Shown here: positions 29,906 through 39,661 of the stretch, piece after piece
How positions within the stretch are numbered: position 1 is the first letter of the stretch
How the letters are laid out: every line of letters starts with the position of its first letter
Assembly (NCBI GenBank): GCA_014360685.1
Contig: JACIXB010000021.1
Coordinates: forward strand, 1-64,000
Source of the DNA: Actinomycetota bacterium
Lineage (GTDB): Bacteria > Actinomycetota > Geothermincolia > Geothermincolales > RBG-13-55-18
Reading direction: 5' to 3'
DNA: 64,000 bases
Translations under genes and position numbers: made by a program
The notes under the pieces: generated by a model
Databases searched by the model: none
Seen by the model: the letters and a program-made list of their open reading frames with translations, nothing else
Told to the model about the DNA's origin: nothing

Positions 29906-30016
29906 GCCGGCCCTGCAGGATGCGGCGTCGAGGACCTACAGGTGGTCATGCTGGCGTGTAAGCGTGAAGAGCTGGAAGCCGGCCCTGCAGGATGCGCCGT
30001 CGAGGACCTACAGGTG
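29906..30016. repeat. 39-bp direct repeat, two copies, 72-bp period
   Basis: GCCGGCCCTGCAGGATGCG(G/C)CGTCGAGGACCTACAGGTG at 29906-29944 and 29978-30016. Confidence 0.9.
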
Positions 30017-30132
30017 ATAAAACAAAGGGGAGAGAATAGAATAATGGGGAGTCGGCGGTTACCCTGAAGGGGATACCGGGAACCCGAGGGTTAACCGTCA
30101 CCTTACCTCGAAGAACGGGAGGTGCTGGAGGA

Positions 30133-30291
30133 TTGTCCGAGGAATTGGAGATCACGGGTCGGCTGAAGGCCATCAGGCAAAAAATGGAAGCGCTGGAACG
30201 CGAGGAGGACGTGGACGCGGCCGTCGAACTCCTCGAGGAAGCGGCCATGGAAGCGGAGAGGTTGGGAGCGGAACTGGAGGGTGAGAAGTGA
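30133..30291 (+). CDS. xseB: Exodeoxyribonuclease VII small-subunit-like protein
   Basis: TTG start after ggaggtgctggagga; MSEELEITGRLKAIRQKMEALEREEDVDAAVELLEEAAMEAERLGAELEGEK; stop overlaps the next GTG start; not in ORF track. Confidence 0.65.
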   Translation: MSEELEITGRLKAIRQKMEALEREEDVDAAVELLEEAAMEAERLGAELEGEK

Positions 30292-32174
30292 GGCCGACCC
30301 CGCTGCTGGACTCGCTCACCGGGCCCTCCGACCTCAGAACCCTCGATTACCGCGAGCTTGAGGTACTGGCCGAGGAGATAAGGGCGGTCATCATAGACAG
30401 CGTGGCCCGCTGCGGGGGCCATCTGGCTCCCAGCCTCGGGGTCGTGGAGCTGACTTTAGCCCTTCACCGGGTTTTCGACAGTCCACGCGACCGCATCATC
30501 TGGGACGTCGGGCACCAGAGCTACGCGCACAAGTTGGTCACCGGCCGCCGGGAGGCCTTCCGCAACCTCAGGTGCCGCGGTGGCTGCAGCGGTTTCACCC
30601 GCCGGGAAGAAAGCCCCCACGACGTGGTGGACGCCGGTCACGCCAGCACGGCCATCAGTTATGCCCTGGGCCTGGCCACGGCCAGGGACCTGAGCGGGGA
30701 GGACTACGAGGTGGTGGCAGTGATCGGCGACGGAGCCCTGACCGGGGGGCTGGCCTACGAGGCCCTTAACCAGGCCGGGGCGCTGAAAAAACACCTCATC
30801 ATCGTTTTGAACGACAACGGGATGTCCATCTCCCGCAACGTGGGCGCCATGTCCACCTACCTCACCCAGATGCGGCTGAATCCCCGCTACGTCCGCGTCA
30901 AGGGGGGCATCAAGGAGATCGTCGAGAGCGTTCCCTTGGTCGGGGCGCCCACCGACCGCCTCATGCATTCCCTCAAGGAGAGGGTCAAGAACTTCCTGAT
31001 CCCGGAGTTCATCTTCGAGGAGCTGGGGATCAAGTACGTGGGAGTGGTGGACGGTCACGATATCCGGGCCATGGAGAAGGACCTCAGCTTGGCCCGGGGA
31101 GTGGAAGGCCCGGTGCTCATCCACGTCGTCACCCGCAAGGGAAAGGGATACCCTCCCGCGGAGAGGGAGCCGGACCTCTATCACGGCGTGGGGCCCTTCG
31201 ACGTGGAAACGGGGAAATTCAAGGCCGGCGGGGCCAACCCCACCTTCACGGAGACCTTCGGAAGGGTGATGTGCGAGATGGCTCGGGAGGAGCCCCGCCT
31301 GGTGGCCATCACCGCGGCCATGAAGTTGGGAACCGGCCTGGACGATTTCGCGGCCCTCTTTCCCAGCCGCTTTTTCGACGTGGGCATCGCCGAGCAACAC
31401 GCGGTGACCCTCGCGGCGGGGTTGGCCCTGGGGGGCTATCGGCCGGTGGTGTCCATATATTCCACCTTCCTGCAGAGGGCCTTCGACCAGCTGGTGCAGG
31501 AGGTTTGCCTCCAGAACCTCCCGGTGATCTTCACCCTGGACCGCTCCGGCCTGGTGGGGGAGGACGGGCCCACCCACCACGGGGCCTTCGACCTCTCCTA
31601 CCTGCGCATGCTCCCGAACATGACGGTCATGGCCCCGAGCGACCAGGAGGAATTGCGGGACATGATGTGGGCGGCCCTCGAGGTGAAGGGGCCGGTGGCC
31701 ATACGCTACCCGCGGGGAAGCGGGAGCTCCCGGCAAGTGGATTCCCGGCCCAGGCCGCTGGAGATGGGGCGCAGCCGGGTGGTCCGGGAAGTCGAGGGCG
31801 AGGTGACCATCATCGCCGTGGGCCGGATGGTGGGGATCGCCCTGGAAGCGGCGGAGGTATTGACGCGCAGGGGCGTGGAGGCGGAGGTGGTGAATGCCCG
31901 GTTCGTCAAGCCGCTGGACGAGGAAATGGTCAAGGAGCGGGCGGAAAAACGCCGCCTACTGGTCACCCTGGAGGAGAACGTTCTGCACGGGGGTTTCGGG
32001 GAGGCGGTAGCCGTCCTGCTCCAGGAGGAGGGCGCGGGATGCCGGTTTTTACGCCTCGGCTTGCCGGACCGTTTCGTGGAACATGGAAAGGTGGACGAGC
32101 TTTTCGTCTCCCTGGGACTGGACCCGACCTCGGTGGCCGGAACGGTGCTGAGGAGCCTGGAGAGCGTGGATTGA
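30288..32174 (+). CDS. dxs: 1-deoxy-D-xylulose-5-phosphate synthase
   Basis: DVGHQSYAHKLVTGR, VVAVIGDGALTGGLAYEALN, VLNDNGMSISRNVGAMSTYL, DVGIAEQHAVTLAAGLA. Confidence 0.97.
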   Translation: MRPTPLLDSLTGPSDLRTLDYRELEVLAEEIRAVIIDSVARCGGHLAPSLGVVELTLALHRVFDSPRDRIIWDVGHQSYAHKLVTGRREAFRNLRCRGGCSGFTRREESPHDVVDAGHASTAISYALGLATARDLSGEDYEVVAVIGDGALTGGLAYEALNQAGALKKHLIIVLNDNGMSISRNVGAMSTYLTQMRLNPRYVRVKGGIKEIVESVPLVGAPTDRLMHSLKERVKNFLIPEFIFEELGIKYVGVVDGHDIRAMEKDLSLARGVEGPVLIHVVTRKGKGYPPAEREPDLYHGVGPFDVETGKFKAGGANPTFTETFGRVMCEMAREEPRLVAITAAMKLGTGLDDFAALFPSRFFDVGIAEQHAVTLAAGLALGGYRPVVSIYSTFLQRAFDQLVQEVCLQNLPVIFTLDRSGLVGEDGPTHHGAFDLSYLRMLPNMTVMAPSDQEELRDMMWAALEVKGPVAIRYPRGSGSSRQVDSRPRPLEMGRSRVVREVEGEVTIIAVGRMVGIALEAAEVLTRRGVEAEVVNARFVKPLDEEMVKERAEKRRLLVTLEENVLHGGFGEAVAVLLQEEGAGCRFLRLGLPDRFVEHGKVDELFVSLGLDPTSVAGTVLRSLESVD

Positions 32175-32233
32175 AGCGAGGGGCCGGGGTCGCGTACCGG
32201 ACTTCCGCCGGCCGCGCGACGGGGTAGGACCGG

Positions 32234-33139
32234 GTGGCGGCAGGAGATATGGAGAGACTCGACCGCTGGCTGGTGGACAGGGGGTACTTCCCCTCCCGGG
32301 AGAGGGCCAGGCTGGCCATCATGGCCGGAGAGGTGGAGATAGAGGGAAGGGGTGAGGTCCTCAAGGCGGGCACCAAGGTGCGCCCCGGGGACCGGGTACT
32401 GGTGCGTTCCCGCCCCCGCTACGTCTCCCGTGGAGGGGAGAAACTGGAAGGAGCCCTGGAGAGGTTCGGCCTACGGGTGGAGGGGAGGCGGGCCCTTGAC
32501 GTGGGCTCTTCCACCGGCGGTTTCACCCACTGCCTCCTCCAGCGCGGGTCCTCCCGGGTTGTGGCCCTGGATGTCGGAAAGGGGCTCCTGCACTGGGACC
32601 TCAGGCGGGATCCCCGGGTGACGGTCATGGAGGGGCGAAACGTCCGCCACCTCCATCCAGGGGACCTGCCTTTCATCCCCGATCTCGTGGTCGTCGATCT
32701 CTCCTTCATCTCCCTGCGCAAGGTGTTGTCGGTGCTGCGGGATATACTCACCCCCGGCGGCGACATGTTGGTCCTGGTGAAGCCCCAGTTCGAGGCGGGG
32801 CGGGCTCAGGTGGGCAAGGGGGGCGTGGTGCGCGATCCGGAGGTTCACCGGGAGGTCCTGCGGGAAGTGTTGCGGGAAGGGCGGAAGCTGGGCCTGGCCC
32901 TGCGGGGGCTGGCTCCCTCCCGCCCGCCGGGTGCTGACGGCAACCGTGAATATTTCGCCTGGTGGTCCGCGGGAGGGGAGGAGGGGATTCCCGACCGCCG
33001 GTGGGAAGAGTTGATACGGGAAGCGGTTGAGGAGTCCCTGCGGGAGGCGGGGACCCTCGGCGGCAGCGCAAGGCCGGGGCGGCGGGGAAGCGCGGACAAA
33101 CCCCGTACAAGCCCGGAAGGAAAGGAGGACGGGCGGTGA
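32234..33139 (+). CDS. tlyA: TlyA family RNA methyltransferase
   Basis: S4-like N-term (ERLDRWLVDRGYFPSRERARLAIMAGEVEIEG), FtsJ-like core (ALDVGSSTGGFTHCLLQRGSSRVVALDVGKGLLHWDLR). Confidence 0.94.
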   Translation: MAAGDMERLDRWLVDRGYFPSRERARLAIMAGEVEIEGRGEVLKAGTKVRPGDRVLVRSRPRYVSRGGEKLEGALERFGLRVEGRRALDVGSSTGGFTHCLLQRGSSRVVALDVGKGLLHWDLRRDPRVTVMEGRNVRHLHPGDLPFIPDLVVVDLSFISLRKVLSVLRDILTPGGDMLVLVKPQFEAGRAQVGKGGVVRDPEVHREVLREVLREGRKLGLALRGLAPSRPPGADGNREYFAWWSAGGEEGIPDRRWEELIREAVEESLREAGTLGGSARPGRRGSADKPRTSPEGKEDGR

Positions 33140-33993
33140 GAAACGTGGGCATCATGCCCCACATCTACAAGGAAAAGACCCTCCGGGCCGCGGGCGAACT
33201 GCGGCGCTGGTTGGAAAGTAAGGGCCTGGAGGTGAGGATGCTGCGGGAGGACGCCCGGGCCTCCGGATGCCCGGAGAGCGGGATGGAAGAGGACCGTTTC
33301 CTCCGTCACCTGGACCTGGTTATTTCCCTGGGCGGGGACGGAGCCATGCTCCGCGCCTCCTCCTTCGCCTATCGGGCCGACACCCCGGTGGTGGGGGTCA
33401 ACCTGGGCAAGAAGGGTTTCCTCACCGCCCTGGAGATGGAGGACATGTATTCCGGGCTGGAGGAGGTCCTGCGGGGGCGCTACCTGCTCCAGGAACGGAT
33501 GGTGCTGGAATGCTGGATAAAGGAAGGTTGCGGGGGACGTCCCCTCTACGCGCTCAACGAGGTGGTGGTGGGGAAGCGGGAGCTGCAGAGGATGATACGC
33601 CTGGAAGTGGAGATTAATGGTAAATATTACCATTACTATTCCGGCGACGGGGTCATCTTCTCCACCCCCACCGGCTCCACCGCTTATTCCCTGTCCGCCG
33701 GGGGTCCCATCGTGGAACCCACCCTGGAATGCATCATCCTCACCCCCATATGCAGCCATTCGCTGGTGGACCGCTCGGTGATAATCTCGCCCCAGAGCGA
33801 GATAGGCGTGCTGGCGCGGCGGGAGAAGGTCATGCCCTCCATTTCCGTGGACGGGAGAGAGGAGGTGGAGCTCCCGCACGGCGGAAAGGTGCTCATCCGC
33901 AGGGCTCCCCGCCGCCTGAAGATGATTAAGACGGTGGGGTATTCCTTCTATTCCCTCCTGCGCGAGAAGTTCGAGTTCCCGGAGGGGAAGTGA
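33136..33993 (+). CDS. nadK: NAD kinase
   Basis: VISLGGDGAMLRASSFA, GVNLGKKGFLTALE, FSTPTGSTAYSLSAGGPIVEPTLECIILTPICSHSL. Confidence 0.96.
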   Translation: MRNVGIMPHIYKEKTLRAAGELRRWLESKGLEVRMLREDARASGCPESGMEEDRFLRHLDLVISLGGDGAMLRASSFAYRADTPVVGVNLGKKGFLTALEMEDMYSGLEEVLRGRYLLQERMVLECWIKEGCGGRPLYALNEVVVGKRELQRMIRLEVEINGKYYHYYSGDGVIFSTPTGSTAYSLSAGGPIVEPTLECIILTPICSHSLVDRSVIISPQSEIGVLARREKVMPSISVDGREEVELPHGGKVLIRRAPRRLKMIKTVGYSFYSLLREKFEFPEGK

Positions 33994-34020
33994 GTGGCAC
34001 AGCCCGTGGGGAGGTCGAAC

Positions 34021-35715
34021 ATGTTGAGGGAGTTGCAGGTCCGTAACCTGGCCCTTATCCGGGAAGCGCGCCTCGAGTTCGGGCCCGGCCTCAACGTGCT
34101 CACCGGCGAAACGGGGGCGGGGAAGACGGTTCTGGTGGAGGCCCTGGGGCTGCTCCTGGGAAGCCGGGGAGATGCCGGATTCCTCAGCCCCGGGTCGGAG
34201 AGGATGGAGCTGGAGGCGGCCTTCGAACCTCCGAAGGGTGAAAAGTGGCGGGAGGTCCTGGAGGCGGAGGGCCTGGAGGCGGAGGATGAGGTCATCCTGC
34301 GCCGGGTGATAAACGCGGAAGGGAGGAGCCGTTGCTACGTCAACGGCCGGATGTGTCCCGTGGGAACCCTTTCCCGGCTGGGAGAACACCTGGTGGACAT
34401 CCACGGGCAGCACGAGCACCAACGCCTGCTGCGTCCCTCGGCCCACCTGGAGTACCTGGACGGGTACGGACCCCCGGAGCACGCCGGCCTCCTGAAGGAA
34501 TATCGAGCCCTCTACCGGCGGTGGAAGGAGGCGCGGGAACGTTACCGGGCGGCCCGCCTGGAGGAGGCGGAGAGGCTGCGGGAAATGGACCTCCTCCGCT
34601 ACCAGGTGCGGGAGATAGAGGCCGTCAACCCCCAGGAGGGCGAGATGGAGGAACTTTTAAGGGAGCGCAGGAAAATGCAGAACCGCGAGGAGCTCTTCCT
34701 GGCCGCCCGCGAGGCCTACGGAACGGTTTACGGGGGAGAGGAAGGGGAGGGAGCCCTGGACCGTCTGGGGGAGGCGCGCCGCGTGCTGGAGAAGGCGGCG
34801 GCGCTGGATGAGGACCTCCGCGGTTGGGCCGCCCGCCTGGAGGAGGCGGAGGAGATCCTCTCCGACCTGGCCAGGGAGCTCCATGCCTATCTGGAAGGTC
34901 TTGACTTTCAGCCCGGCCGCCTGGAAGAGGTTGAGGCGAGACTCCGGGACCTGGGCGGACTGGCCAAGAAGTACGGGAGCGACACCGGTGACATACTCTC
35001 CTATCTGGAAAGGGCCAAGCGGAGGTTGGAGGAGCTGGAAGCCCTGGACGAGAAGAGGGAGGAATACCGGGCCAAGGCGGAATCCCTGCGCGGTGAGGTA
35101 GAGAGGGCGGCACAGGCCCTCCGGGGTTCCCGGGCCGAGCTGGCGGAGCGGCTCACCAGGGAGGTCAACGGGGAACTCAAGGAATTGAACATGGGAGGGA
35201 TGCGTTTCCGCGTGCGGGTGGAGGCCCTGGAGGAATGCGGCGAAAACGGGGCCGATCGCGTGGAGTTCGAGGTCTCTCCGGGAAAAGGCCTCCCCTATCG
35301 CCCGCTGGCCCGCATAGCCTCCGGCGGGGAGCTCTCGCGCATCGCCCTGGCCCTGAAGCTGGCTCTGGCCAAGGCGGATGCCATCCCCACCCTGGTCTTC
35401 GACGAGGTGGATTCCGGCATAGGGGGCACCACGGCCGACGTCCTGGCCCGCAAACTCTTCGGCATCTCCCGCTTCCACCAGGTCTTCTCCATCACCCACC
35501 TTCCCCAGGTGGCCGCGGCCTCCGACGTACATCTTGCGGTGGGGAAACGGGAGACCGAAAGGGGGATAATAACCGAGGTCCGCAGGCTGGAGGGGCCGGA
35601 GAGAGTGGAGGAGTTGGTGCGCATGCTGGGAGGGGAGGAGAGGACGGCCCGGGAACATGCCCTGGCCATGCTGGACGGAAGGGCATCCCTGGCGGCGGGG
35701 AAGGCTGAGGGGTGA
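34021..35715 (+). CDS. recN: DNA repair protein RecN
   Basis: MLRELQVRNLALIREARLEFGPGLNVLTGETGAGKTVLVEALGLLLG ... ASGGELSRIALALKLAL ... VFDEVDSGIGG; GTG at 33994 also possible. Confidence 0.96.
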   Translation: MLRELQVRNLALIREARLEFGPGLNVLTGETGAGKTVLVEALGLLLGSRGDAGFLSPGSERMELEAAFEPPKGEKWREVLEAEGLEAEDEVILRRVINAEGRSRCYVNGRMCPVGTLSRLGEHLVDIHGQHEHQRLLRPSAHLEYLDGYGPPEHAGLLKEYRALYRRWKEARERYRAARLEEAERLREMDLLRYQVREIEAVNPQEGEMEELLRERRKMQNREELFLAAREAYGTVYGGEEGEGALDRLGEARRVLEKAAALDEDLRGWAARLEEAEEILSDLARELHAYLEGLDFQPGRLEEVEARLRDLGGLAKKYGSDTGDILSYLERAKRRLEELEALDEKREEYRAKAESLRGEVERAAQALRGSRAELAERLTREVNGELKELNMGGMRFRVRVEALEECGENGADRVEFEVSPGKGLPYRPLARIASGGELSRIALALKLALAKADAIPTLVFDEVDSGIGGTTADVLARKLFGISRFHQVFSITHLPQVAAASDVHLAVGKRETERGIITEVRRLEGPERVEELVRMLGGEERTAREHALAMLDGRASLAAGKAEG

Positions 35716-35954
35716 GCTCCAGGGGCGCCGCCCGCGCGATTAACGACACCGTGATGCCAGGGAAAGATGTATGATTCTGGTTTGCGGCAAAGGGCGGGTG
35801 ATAATAGGTCCGTCTTCGGCTGGGGGGATAGGGGGATCGTCAAAGACGGCGGGGAAGAAATGGATGGCTTCCGGAAATCCCCTCCACCATGGGCGTAAAG
35901 GGTGAAGACTTGGGTATAAGCCCGGTTAGTGATGGATAGCGGGGGGTAATCGAG

Positions 35955-36935
35955 ATGTCCTTGGGTCTCGGGGGACGGGGCTCTTGGCGGCGGCCGGGGA
36001 TCCTCGTCTTGGCGGTTGTGGCCGTCTTGCCGGTGCTGGTCCTCTTTCCGGGCTGCGGCAGTGAGGAAGGGACCGGGGGTAGGCTGCGCGTGGCCGCGGA
36101 CATCGTCCCTCTGGCCATGATCTGCCGGGAGGTGGGCGGCGATCGGGTGGAGGTGGAGACGCTGGTCCCTCCCGGGTTCAGTCCCCATACCTACGAACTG
36201 ACGGCGGGACAAGTGAGCTTCCTGGCCGGGGCCGATCTGCTGGTGATAAACGGCTTGGGCCTGATTCCCTGGGAAGAGGATCTGTGTTCCAAGGTGGGAA
36301 ACCCGGATCTCGTGGTGGTGGAGGTGTCGGAGGCGGTTCCTGCGGAGGAACTGATTGCCGCCGGCGTGGAAGGCTTGGAGGACCGCGGCGAGGATGACGA
36401 TGGCCACGGGCACGGTATTTACGATCCGCACCTGTGGCTGGATCCCGTCCTGGCCTTGCATATCGTCGATGCCGTGGAGGAGGGCCTGGTCGAGGTCGAC
36501 CCCCGGTACGCCGGGTACTTCCGGGAACGGGCGTCGGAGCTGCGCGCGGAGATGATTTCCCTCCACGAGGAGGTAAAACGGCGGACCGCGGCCTTCACCC
36601 ACCGGGAATTCATCTCCTTGCATTCCAGTTGGGCCTACTTCGCCCACCGATACGGGTTGCGCCAGGCGGGGGTCATCGAGGAACTACCCGGAAAGGAGCC
36701 TTCGGCCGGGGAGATCGCCGCCCTGGTGGACCTGGCAAGGAGCAGGGGCATCAGGGCGATTTTCGCCGAGGAACAGTTCAACCCCAGGGTGGCGGAGGCC
36801 GTGGCCGAGGAATCAGGGGGGGAGGTAAGGGTTTGGTTGCTGGATCCCCTGGGAGACCTGGAGGACCCACGGAGAGGGGATTACTGCTCCCTCATCCGGT
36901 ATAACCTGGGGATCATGGAGGAGGCTTTACGGTGA
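35955..36935 (+). CDS. znuA: Metal (Zn/Mn) ABC transporter substrate-binding protein
   Basis: Lipoprotein-like signal (LFPGCG), VPPGFSPHTYELTAGQ, His-containing loop DGHGHGIYDPHLWLDP. Confidence 0.9.
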   Translation: MSLGLGGRGSWRRPGILVLAVVAVLPVLVLFPGCGSEEGTGGRLRVAADIVPLAMICREVGGDRVEVETLVPPGFSPHTYELTAGQVSFLAGADLLVINGLGLIPWEEDLCSKVGNPDLVVVEVSEAVPAEELIAAGVEGLEDRGEDDDGHGHGIYDPHLWLDPVLALHIVDAVEEGLVEVDPRYAGYFRERASELRAEMISLHEEVKRRTAAFTHREFISLHSSWAYFAHRYGLRQAGVIEELPGKEPSAGEIAALVDLARSRGIRAIFAEEQFNPRVAEAVAEESGGEVRVWLLDPLGDLEDPRRGDYCSLIRYNLGIMEEALR

Positions 36936-37750
36936 AAAGGTGCCGCGTGCGCGAGTTCCTCGCCGCGGAGGGCGAGGAGCCCCGCCGGGTGATCCGGGTC
37001 CGGGGACTGTGGGTGCGCAGGGACGGGCACGCCGTCCTGGAGGACATCACCTTCGATGTGCGGGAGGGGAGTTTCCTGGGCATAATCGGCCCCAACGGGG
37101 CCGGAAAGACAACCCTCCTGCGGGCCATCCTGGGGCTGGTGAAGCCGGACAGGGGGGAGATCAGGGTGTTGGGCCTAGGCCCCCGCGAGTTGAAGCACGA
37201 GCTGCACCATATCGGTTACATGCCCCAGCAGGTGCTCTTCGACCCTCGTTTTCCGGTATCCGTATACGACGTGGTGATGATGGGGCGGGCATGCTGTATC
37301 GGTCCCCTGCGCCTTCCCTCCCGGGCGGACCGTGAGGCGGTACTCCATAGCATAGCCGACGTGGGACTGCAGGGACTGGAAAGAAAACCCATCGGAGAAC
37401 TCTCCGGTGGGCAGCAGAAAAGGGCTTTCTTGGCGCGGGCCCTGTGCCTGGAGACCAGCATCCTCCTCCTCGACGAGCCCACCGCGGGCCTGGACCTGGA
37501 TTCCCAGGCCAGGTTCATGGATCTATTGACCAGGCTGAAAGAGGAGAAGAAGCTTACCGTGGTCTTCGTGTCTCACGACGTCAACGTCCTGGCCCGTTTC
37601 GCGGACGAGATCGTATGCATCAACCGGACCATGCACCTGCACGGACCACCCCGGGAGGTGCTGGGTAGCGAGAGGTTGAGGGAGGTCTACCGCTGCGAGT
37701 TCGATTTCCTGGCCGGGGCGGGATACGGGACCCCATCGGGTCAAGCGTGA
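36932..37750 (+). CDS. znuC: Metal ABC transporter ATP-binding protein
   Basis: GPNGAGKTTLLRAILGL, LSGGQQKRAFLARALCLETSILLLDEPTAGLD. Confidence 0.93.
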   Translation: MKRCRVREFLAAEGEEPRRVIRVRGLWVRRDGHAVLEDITFDVREGSFLGIIGPNGAGKTTLLRAILGLVKPDRGEIRVLGLGPRELKHELHHIGYMPQQVLFDPRFPVSVYDVVMMGRACCIGPLRLPSRADREAVLHSIADVGLQGLERKPIGELSGGQQKRAFLARALCLETSILLLDEPTAGLDLDSQARFMDLLTRLKEEKKLTVVFVSHDVNVLARFADEIVCINRTMHLHGPPREVLGSERLREVYRCEFDFLAGAGYGTPSGQA

Positions 37751-37892
37751 AGGGCGGCACGGAACATGCACCTGAACGGACCATGCACCTGCACGGACCA
37801 CCCCGGGAGGTGCTGGGTAGCGAGAGGTTGAGGGAGGTCTACCGCTGCGAGTTCGATTTCCTGGCCGGGGCGGGATACGGGACCCCATCGGG
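37625..37892. repeat. Exact 116-bp direct duplication of znuC 3' end
   Basis: 37625-37740 identical to 37777-37892 (cggaccatgcacctgcacggacc...gggaccccatcggg), offset 152 bp. Confidence 0.97.
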
Positions 37893-38073
37893 CAAGTCCG
37901 GAGCGGAGGGTAGCCGCGCGGGGGATGTAGGCAGGCATCACCTTCGCAGTCCGCGATAGGCTCCGGATCTTGGGGTGGACAAGCGGCGGGGTCGCGCGCC
38001 TACCGCGCCCCATACGGCGCGGAGGGCGGAAGCCGTCACTGGAAGGCCGTCGACGGCGGTAAAGGAGGAGAGA

Positions 38074-38892
38074 TTGCTGGCCTACGGCTTCGCTCAACGG
38101 GCTCTGGTGGGCGGCGTGATAATCGCCGCGGTGTGTTCCCTCCTCTCCTTCTTCGTTGTGGTCAGGAGGATGGCTTTCGTGGGAATGGGCATCTCCCATT
38201 CCGCCTTCGGGGGGGTGGCCCTGGGCCTGGTCATCGGCCTTGACCCCCTGATCACCGCCGGGGGATTCTGCGTCCTGGTGGCCATGGGAATCGGATGGCT
38301 GGGCGAGAAAGGTAGGGTACACGAGGACACGGTGATCGGCATCCTCTTCGCCGCCGCCATGGCCCTGGGGGTGGTCCTGGTCCGCGCGGCCCGGGCCTAC
38401 AACCTGGACCTCATGAGCTACCTCTTCGGCAGCATATTGGCTCTGCGCTGGGCCGATATCTTGGTCATGGGGCTGGTGGCCCTCCTTTCCCTGGCCTTCC
38501 TGATCCTCTTCTTCAAGGAATTGCTGTTCATAGCCTTCGACCGGGAGACGGCCACAGCCAGCGGGCTCCCGGTGAGGAGCGTGGATTACGCCTTCCTCCT
38601 CTTTCTCGCCCTGGTGGTGGTCATCTCCATCAAGCTGGTAGGGATAATCCTGGTATCCGCGCTCCTGGTCATCCCCGCCGCGACGGGAATGCAGCTATCC
38701 CGCAATTTCCGGGGTGTTCTTGTCGCCGCGGAGGTGGCGGGGATAACCTCGGTGGCCGTCGGGCTTTACCTCTCCTACCTTTTCGACGTGGCCTCCGGGG
38801 CGTGCATCGTCCTGGTCCTCTTTTTCCTCTTCCTCCTTTCCTACGCCCTCTCGCCGCGCAGGCGGTACATGCAGCGCCGTCTCGAGGAGTGA
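38074..38892 (+). CDS. znuB: Metal ABC transporter permease
   Basis: RRMAFVGMGISHSAFGGVALG, DLMSYLFGSILAL, IKLVGIILVSALLVIPAATG; aaaggaggag SD before TTG at 38074. Confidence 0.92.
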   Translation: MLAYGFAQRALVGGVIIAAVCSLLSFFVVVRRMAFVGMGISHSAFGGVALGLVIGLDPLITAGGFCVLVAMGIGWLGEKGRVHEDTVIGILFAAAMALGVVLVRAARAYNLDLMSYLFGSILALRWADILVMGLVALLSLAFLILFFKELLFIAFDRETATASGLPVRSVDYAFLLFLALVVVISIKLVGIILVSALLVIPAATGMQLSRNFRGVLVAAEVAGITSVAVGLYLSYLFDVASGACIVLVLFFLFLLSYALSPRRRYMQRRLEE

Positions 38893-38917
38893 TGCCGTTT
38901 CCGGGAAAAAGACCCAC

Positions 38918-39661
38918 TTACCCGGAGTCGCCCGCCCTCTCGCGCAGGGCGCGGAAGAGGGCGTTCATCTCCTCCACGTATTCCTTGGGGTCAACGTAGG
39001 GGCGACTGTACCCGGCCTTGGTCTCCTCGCTGATGCCATCGCCCACCGCTTCCTTCCCGGCCCGGAAAACGTACTCCAGCTGTTCGGCGGCGGGAGAGGG
39101 GTCGCGCGCCAGGAGCGCCGAGGAGGGGAAGAGGATGGAGGCGTGGAGCTCGCTCCCGCCCACCTCCGCCATGCGCTGGAAGGTGAGTACCAGCGGGTCG
39201 AAGTTCCTCAGCCCGGGAAAACCGCAGGTGGAAACGAGGACGGTGCGTTGCCCGCCCCGGTTCCCGTTGCGGCGGGGATGAGAACACACCCCGTCATCGT
39301 AATGCTGGTAGGGCTCGGCCAGGGGCATGATGCGGTCCAGGAAGCGCTTCATGATCGCGTTCATGCTGCAGATATAGAGGGGGGTCGCGTAGACCAGGAC
39401 ATCCGCCCGCGACATCTTGGCATGCAGTTCAGGGACGTCGTCCTTGTGCCGGCAGGTACCCGGGGTCTTGAACCAGCAATGGATGCACCCCAGGCAATCG
39501 GCGATCTTCTTCTCCGCAAGGTACACGGTCTCCGTCTCCGCTCCCGCGGAAGCGGCGCCCGCCATGAAGCGCTCGAGCACCATGGCCGTAAGCCCCTTCT
39601 CTTTGCGGGGACTGGAGTTGAAAGCCAGGACGTATTTTTTCTTCTCCCTCACCCGGGTCAC
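38918..39661 (-). CDS. Flavodoxin/NADPH-dependent FMN reductase family protein
   Basis: FNSSPRKEKGLTAMVLERF, CLGCIHCWFKTPGTCRHKDDV, VLVYATPLYICSMNAIMKRFLDR; start may be GTG at 39652. Confidence 0.9.
   Translation of the reverse strand: MTRVREKKKYVLAFNSSPRKEKGLTAMVLERFMAGAASAGAETETVYLAEKKIADCLGCIHCWFKTPGTCRHKDDVPELHAKMSRADVLVYATPLYICSMNAIMKRFLDRIMPLAEPYQHYDDGVCSHPRRNGNRGGQRTVLVSTCGFPGLRNFDPLVLTFQRMAEVGGSELHASILFPSSALLARDPSPAAEQLEYVFRAGKEAVGDGISEETKAGYSRPYVDPKEYVEEMNALFRALRERAGDSG

Noticed and set aside
32845-34482. 545-aa minus-strand ORF antisense to nadK/tlyA/recN
   Set aside because: Spans three well-supported plus-strand genes; composition typical of antisense translation of GC-rich DNA.
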